Shown here: piece by piece, positions 40,717-42,656 of the stretch
Layout: each line of letters opens with the position of its first letter
Numbering within the stretch: position 1 is the first letter of the stretch
NCBI GenBank assembly: GCA_964501335.1
Contig: CAZCTC010000066.1
Location: 1-42,656, forward strand
Length of the DNA stretch: 42,656 nt
Reading direction: 5' to 3'
DNA from: CAZCTC01 sp964501335
Lineage (GTDB): Bacteria; Chloroflexota; Anaerolineae; B4-G1; SLSP01
Made by a program: the position numbers and the translations under genes
The notes under the pieces: generated by a model
Database searches by the model: none
What the model saw: only the letters and a program-made list of their open reading frames with translations
Told to the model about the DNA's origin: nothing

Positions 40717-41136
40717 AAACGCTGAAAGTAGACAGCGTAACTCTGGAAAAAACCTATGTTTTCGTGCGCATCAGAATGCGCACGAAAACATAAACAAAAA
40801 AACTCTCTCTGCCTGCTGCGCACAGCGCGGCGCATCTTACGGAAAAGAAGCCAGCTGCAAAACGCAAAATCTGAAAAGCCCATGTTTTCGGCGGCTTTCT
40901 GAAGCCGCCGAAAACATAAACAAAAAAAACTCTCTCTGCCTGCTGCGCACAGCGCGGCGCGTCTTACGGGAAAGAAGCCATTTGCGGGACGCTACAAGGC
41001 CGGAGGCCATACTTTAAAGCCCTATTTTCAGAACAAAATACCACACTCGAATCAGTAAGGGCTACTAACAATTTCCGTCTCCCGTGGTACACTTAACAAG
41101 CGGTAAGAATTAAACATACCTGCGGGAGGTCATTTC
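40717..41136 (+). repeat. Tandem pair of composite hairpin elements (126-bp period) in a gene-free gap
   Basis: Hairpins at 40755-40792 (tatgttttcgtgcgcat, loop caga) and 40882-40917 (atgttttcggcggctt, loop tctg) each followed by the same a-rich run, ctctctctgcctgctgcgcac and agcgcggcgc text. The two units share a 126-bp period, though their stem cores differ. The left has a short heptamer remnant (aagtagacagc, 40726-40736). A weak extended -10-like tggtacact (41085-41093) precedes the next gene. No gene is seen. Confidence 0.75.
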
Positions 41137-42396
41137 GTGAATCGCCAACACATCCAGGAGCAAAGTATCGCCCCTACCGTACCCAATCGTTTGACTCGAA
41201 CCTTTACAGCTTTTCAATATCCCAACTACCGACTCTGGTTTCTGGGACAGGCAGTCTCCCTCCTGGGCACCTGGATGCAATCCAGCGCCCAGGGATTTCT
41301 GATCTTCCAGTTAACCAAATCGGATGCCTACCTGGGCTACGTCTCCGCCGCCGCGCTCCCCTCCGTCATCGTCATGCTCTACGGCGGCGTGGTAGCCGAT
41401 CGCGTGCCCCGCCGCACCCTCTTGATCGTGACGCAGATCTCCATGATGATCCTGGCTTTCATTCTGGCCGTCTTGACCTTCACAGGAATGGTTCAACCCT
41501 GGCACCTGATCATACTGGCCTTTTTGCTGGGGATCGCCAACGCCTTCGACGCCCCCGCCCGCCAGGCCTTCATCCTGGAGCTGGTCGAACGGCCGGCCAT
41601 GACCAATGCCATCGCCCTCAACGCCGCCATGTTCAATATCGGAGCCGCCTTTGGCCCTGCAGTAGCCGGTTTGCTCTACGCCCAACTGGGGCCGGCCTGG
41701 TGCTTCACCCTCAACGGACTCTCCTTCCTGGCAGTGATCGGTGCCCTGGCCGCCATGCAGATTCCCCCGCAACGGATCACCATCCACACCCGGGCGCCGC
41801 TGTTGGAATTAAAAGAGGGTCTGCTCTATACGGTACGCCATCCCATCATTCGAGTGTTGGTCGCCATGGTAGGAATTACCGGATTCCTGGGAATCTCCTT
41901 TGCCACGCTCTTCCCGGTTTGGGCCACGGAAGTGCTGCACGGCGATGCAGTAACCAACGGCTGGCTGCAAACGGCCCGCGGTATCGGAGCCCTGCTCGGC
42001 GCCTTAAGCATCGCCGTCGCCGGTTCCCGCTTGAAGCGTGGACAGACCATGTCCCTGAATCTGATCGGCTTCCCGATCATTTTGATCCTATTCTCATTCG
42101 TCCGTACCCTGCCGCTCTCATTGCTAATCCTGGTGGGAGCCGGAATGACGACCATCCTGGTTTTCAATCTGGCCAATGCCCTGGTCCAGACTCACGTTCC
42201 CGATGAATTGCGGGGGCGGGTTATGGGAATCTACACGTTGGTCTTTTTTGCATCGACCCCGCTGGGCAGTTTTATAGCCGGGCAGGCCTCCGAAGCAATG
42301 GGAGCACCCACTACAATCCTGATCAATGCCTGCCTGTTGTTGATCGTCGCCGTCGTCGGGAGGATCTTCCTGCCGCAGATCAAAAATCTGGAATAA
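41137..42396 (+). CDS. MFS exporter, DHA3-like (second copy)
   Basis: A 419-residue major facilitator protein with about 12 helices. It opens with a 25-residue soluble tail, then FTAFQYPNYRLWFLGQAVSL (about 24-43), a DHA3/MFS_3 hallmark. The loop 2-3 motif is GGVVADRVPRRTLLIVTQ (about 87-104), and FDAPARQAFILELVERPAM (about 141-159) is the characteristic second signature. It starts at GTG with GGGAGG 6 bases upstream. It belongs to the same broad group as the gene at 39367, but the alignable signatures differ enough that the two are not recent copies. The exported compound is unknown. Confidence 0.9.
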   Translation: MNRQHIQEQSIAPTVPNRLTRTFTAFQYPNYRLWFLGQAVSLLGTWMQSSAQGFLIFQLTKSDAYLGYVSAAALPSVIVMLYGGVVADRVPRRTLLIVTQISMMILAFILAVLTFTGMVQPWHLIILAFLLGIANAFDAPARQAFILELVERPAMTNAIALNAAMFNIGAAFGPAVAGLLYAQLGPAWCFTLNGLSFLAVIGALAAMQIPPQRITIHTRAPLLELKEGLLYTVRHPIIRVLVAMVGITGFLGISFATLFPVWATEVLHGDAVTNGWLQTARGIGALLGALSIAVAGSRLKRGQTMSLNLIGFPIILILFSFVRTLPLSLLILVGAGMTTILVFNLANALVQTHVPDELRGRVMGIYTLVFFASTPLGSFIAGQASEAMGAPTTILINACLLLIVAVVGRIFLPQIKNLE

Positions 42397-42446
42397 CCTT
42401 TCATCACCCTATGCCATGAGCCCAAAAAAGCGAGGAAAAAAAGCCT

Positions 42447-42482
42447 ATGTTTTCGCGGGCTTTCTGAAGCCCGCAAAAACAC
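42447..42482. repeat. Class A hairpin, imperfect
   Basis: atgttttcgcgggctt, loop tctg, then aagcccgcaaaaacac: one base is missing or changed in the right arm relative to perfect copies at 7265, 32116 and 33264. Confidence 0.7.
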
Positions 42483-42494
42483 AATAAAAAATAT

Positions 42495-42601
42495 CGACCT
42501 GGGCAGTTAGCCCGGAAAATATGGGAAAGAACAGACCATTTTTCGGCGGCTTTCTGAAACCCACAAAAACATAATAAAAAAATATCGACCTGTGCGGTTA
42601 G
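42495..42601 (+). repeat. Two terminal motifs flanking a mismatched hairpin
   Basis: cgacctgggcagttag (42495-42510), a class A hairpin at 42538-42571 whose left arm is cggcggctt type while the right arm reads aaacccacaaaaacat, and cgacctgtgcggttag (42586-42601). The last motif looks like the start of another element that runs out of the window. Confidence 0.7.
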
Positions 42602-42656
42602 CGTAAGTTTTGTGCAAATAGAGCCCCGAGTGCTCAAATCGAAGCAAAAACAGAAC

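Overview
The window is GC-rich (roughly 60 %) bacterial chromosomal DNA with 22 convincing protein genes, no rRNA, tRNA or CRISPR array that I can see, no transposase gene, and an unusually heavy load of short palindromic and tandem repeats between genes. A MalT-like STAND/LuxR regulator, a membrane pyrophosphatase, an SpoIIM/RDD pair, a secreted protein with a Thr/Pro/Ala linker and GTAGGGG-type dispersed repeats suggest a Chloroflexota (Anaerolineae-like) genome. That placement is inference; no marker in the window proves it.

Region 1 (about 0.4-13.4 kb, minus strand) reads from right to left as one catabolic gene set: a DUF2877 protein (AllH-like), FdrA (AllF-like), a DUF1116 protein (AllG-like), a cyclase-family metal hydrolase, a nitrilase-family amidase, a class III CoA-transferase, an NCS2 nucleobase permease, and the FAD, 2Fe-2S and molybdopterin subunits of a xanthine-dehydrogenase-type hydroxylase. 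FdrA/YlbE/YlbF of E. coli are, to my knowledge, the oxamate carbamoyltransferase that splits oxalurate into oxamate and carbamoyl phosphate. The set can therefore be read as uptake and oxidation of an N-heterocycle, ring opening, phosphorolysis of an oxalurate-like ureide, and disposal of the remaining amide and acid through an amidase and a CoA-transferase. The substrate is inferred. Carbamate kinase and oxalyl-CoA decarboxylase are not in the window. An adenine deaminase at 23.2-24.9 kb fits the same purine theme.

Region 2 (13.6-25 kb): a Cys-rich secreted protein (minus), an unrecognised 254-residue protein with a clear extended -10 promoter, a K+-independent type H+-translocating pyrophosphatase, a GH99-like secreted protein, a radical SAM protein, an FAD-dependent desaturase-like oxidoreductase (all plus), then adenine deaminase (minus).

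Region 3 (25.3-33.2 kb, minus): a repeat/zinc-ribbon protein, a VIT1/CCC1-type transporter, a DUF3592-like membrane protein of lower GC, alanyl-tRNA synthetase and an SpoIIM-family membrane protein.

Region 4 (33.8-42.4 kb, plus): an RDD membrane protein, a dynamin-like GTPase and a large STAND/LuxR regulator in a tight operon, then two MFS exporters.

The repeats form several distinct classes. (A) About 30 intergenic hairpins have an outer T-rich/A-rich arm pair, a covarying GC core and a four-base loop. (B) Some of these sit at the centre of 137-192 bp MITE-like elements with terminal inverted repeats close to CGACCTGTGCGG/CCGCACAGGTCG. (C) GTAGGGG-headed REP-like palindromes. (D) C/T-rich CCCTCTCCC-type inverted repeats. 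(E) Heptamer (TAGACAG) and octamer (GGAAGAxT) microsatellites that supply the stop codons of five minus-strand genes. Classes A, B and E are the least explained signals here.
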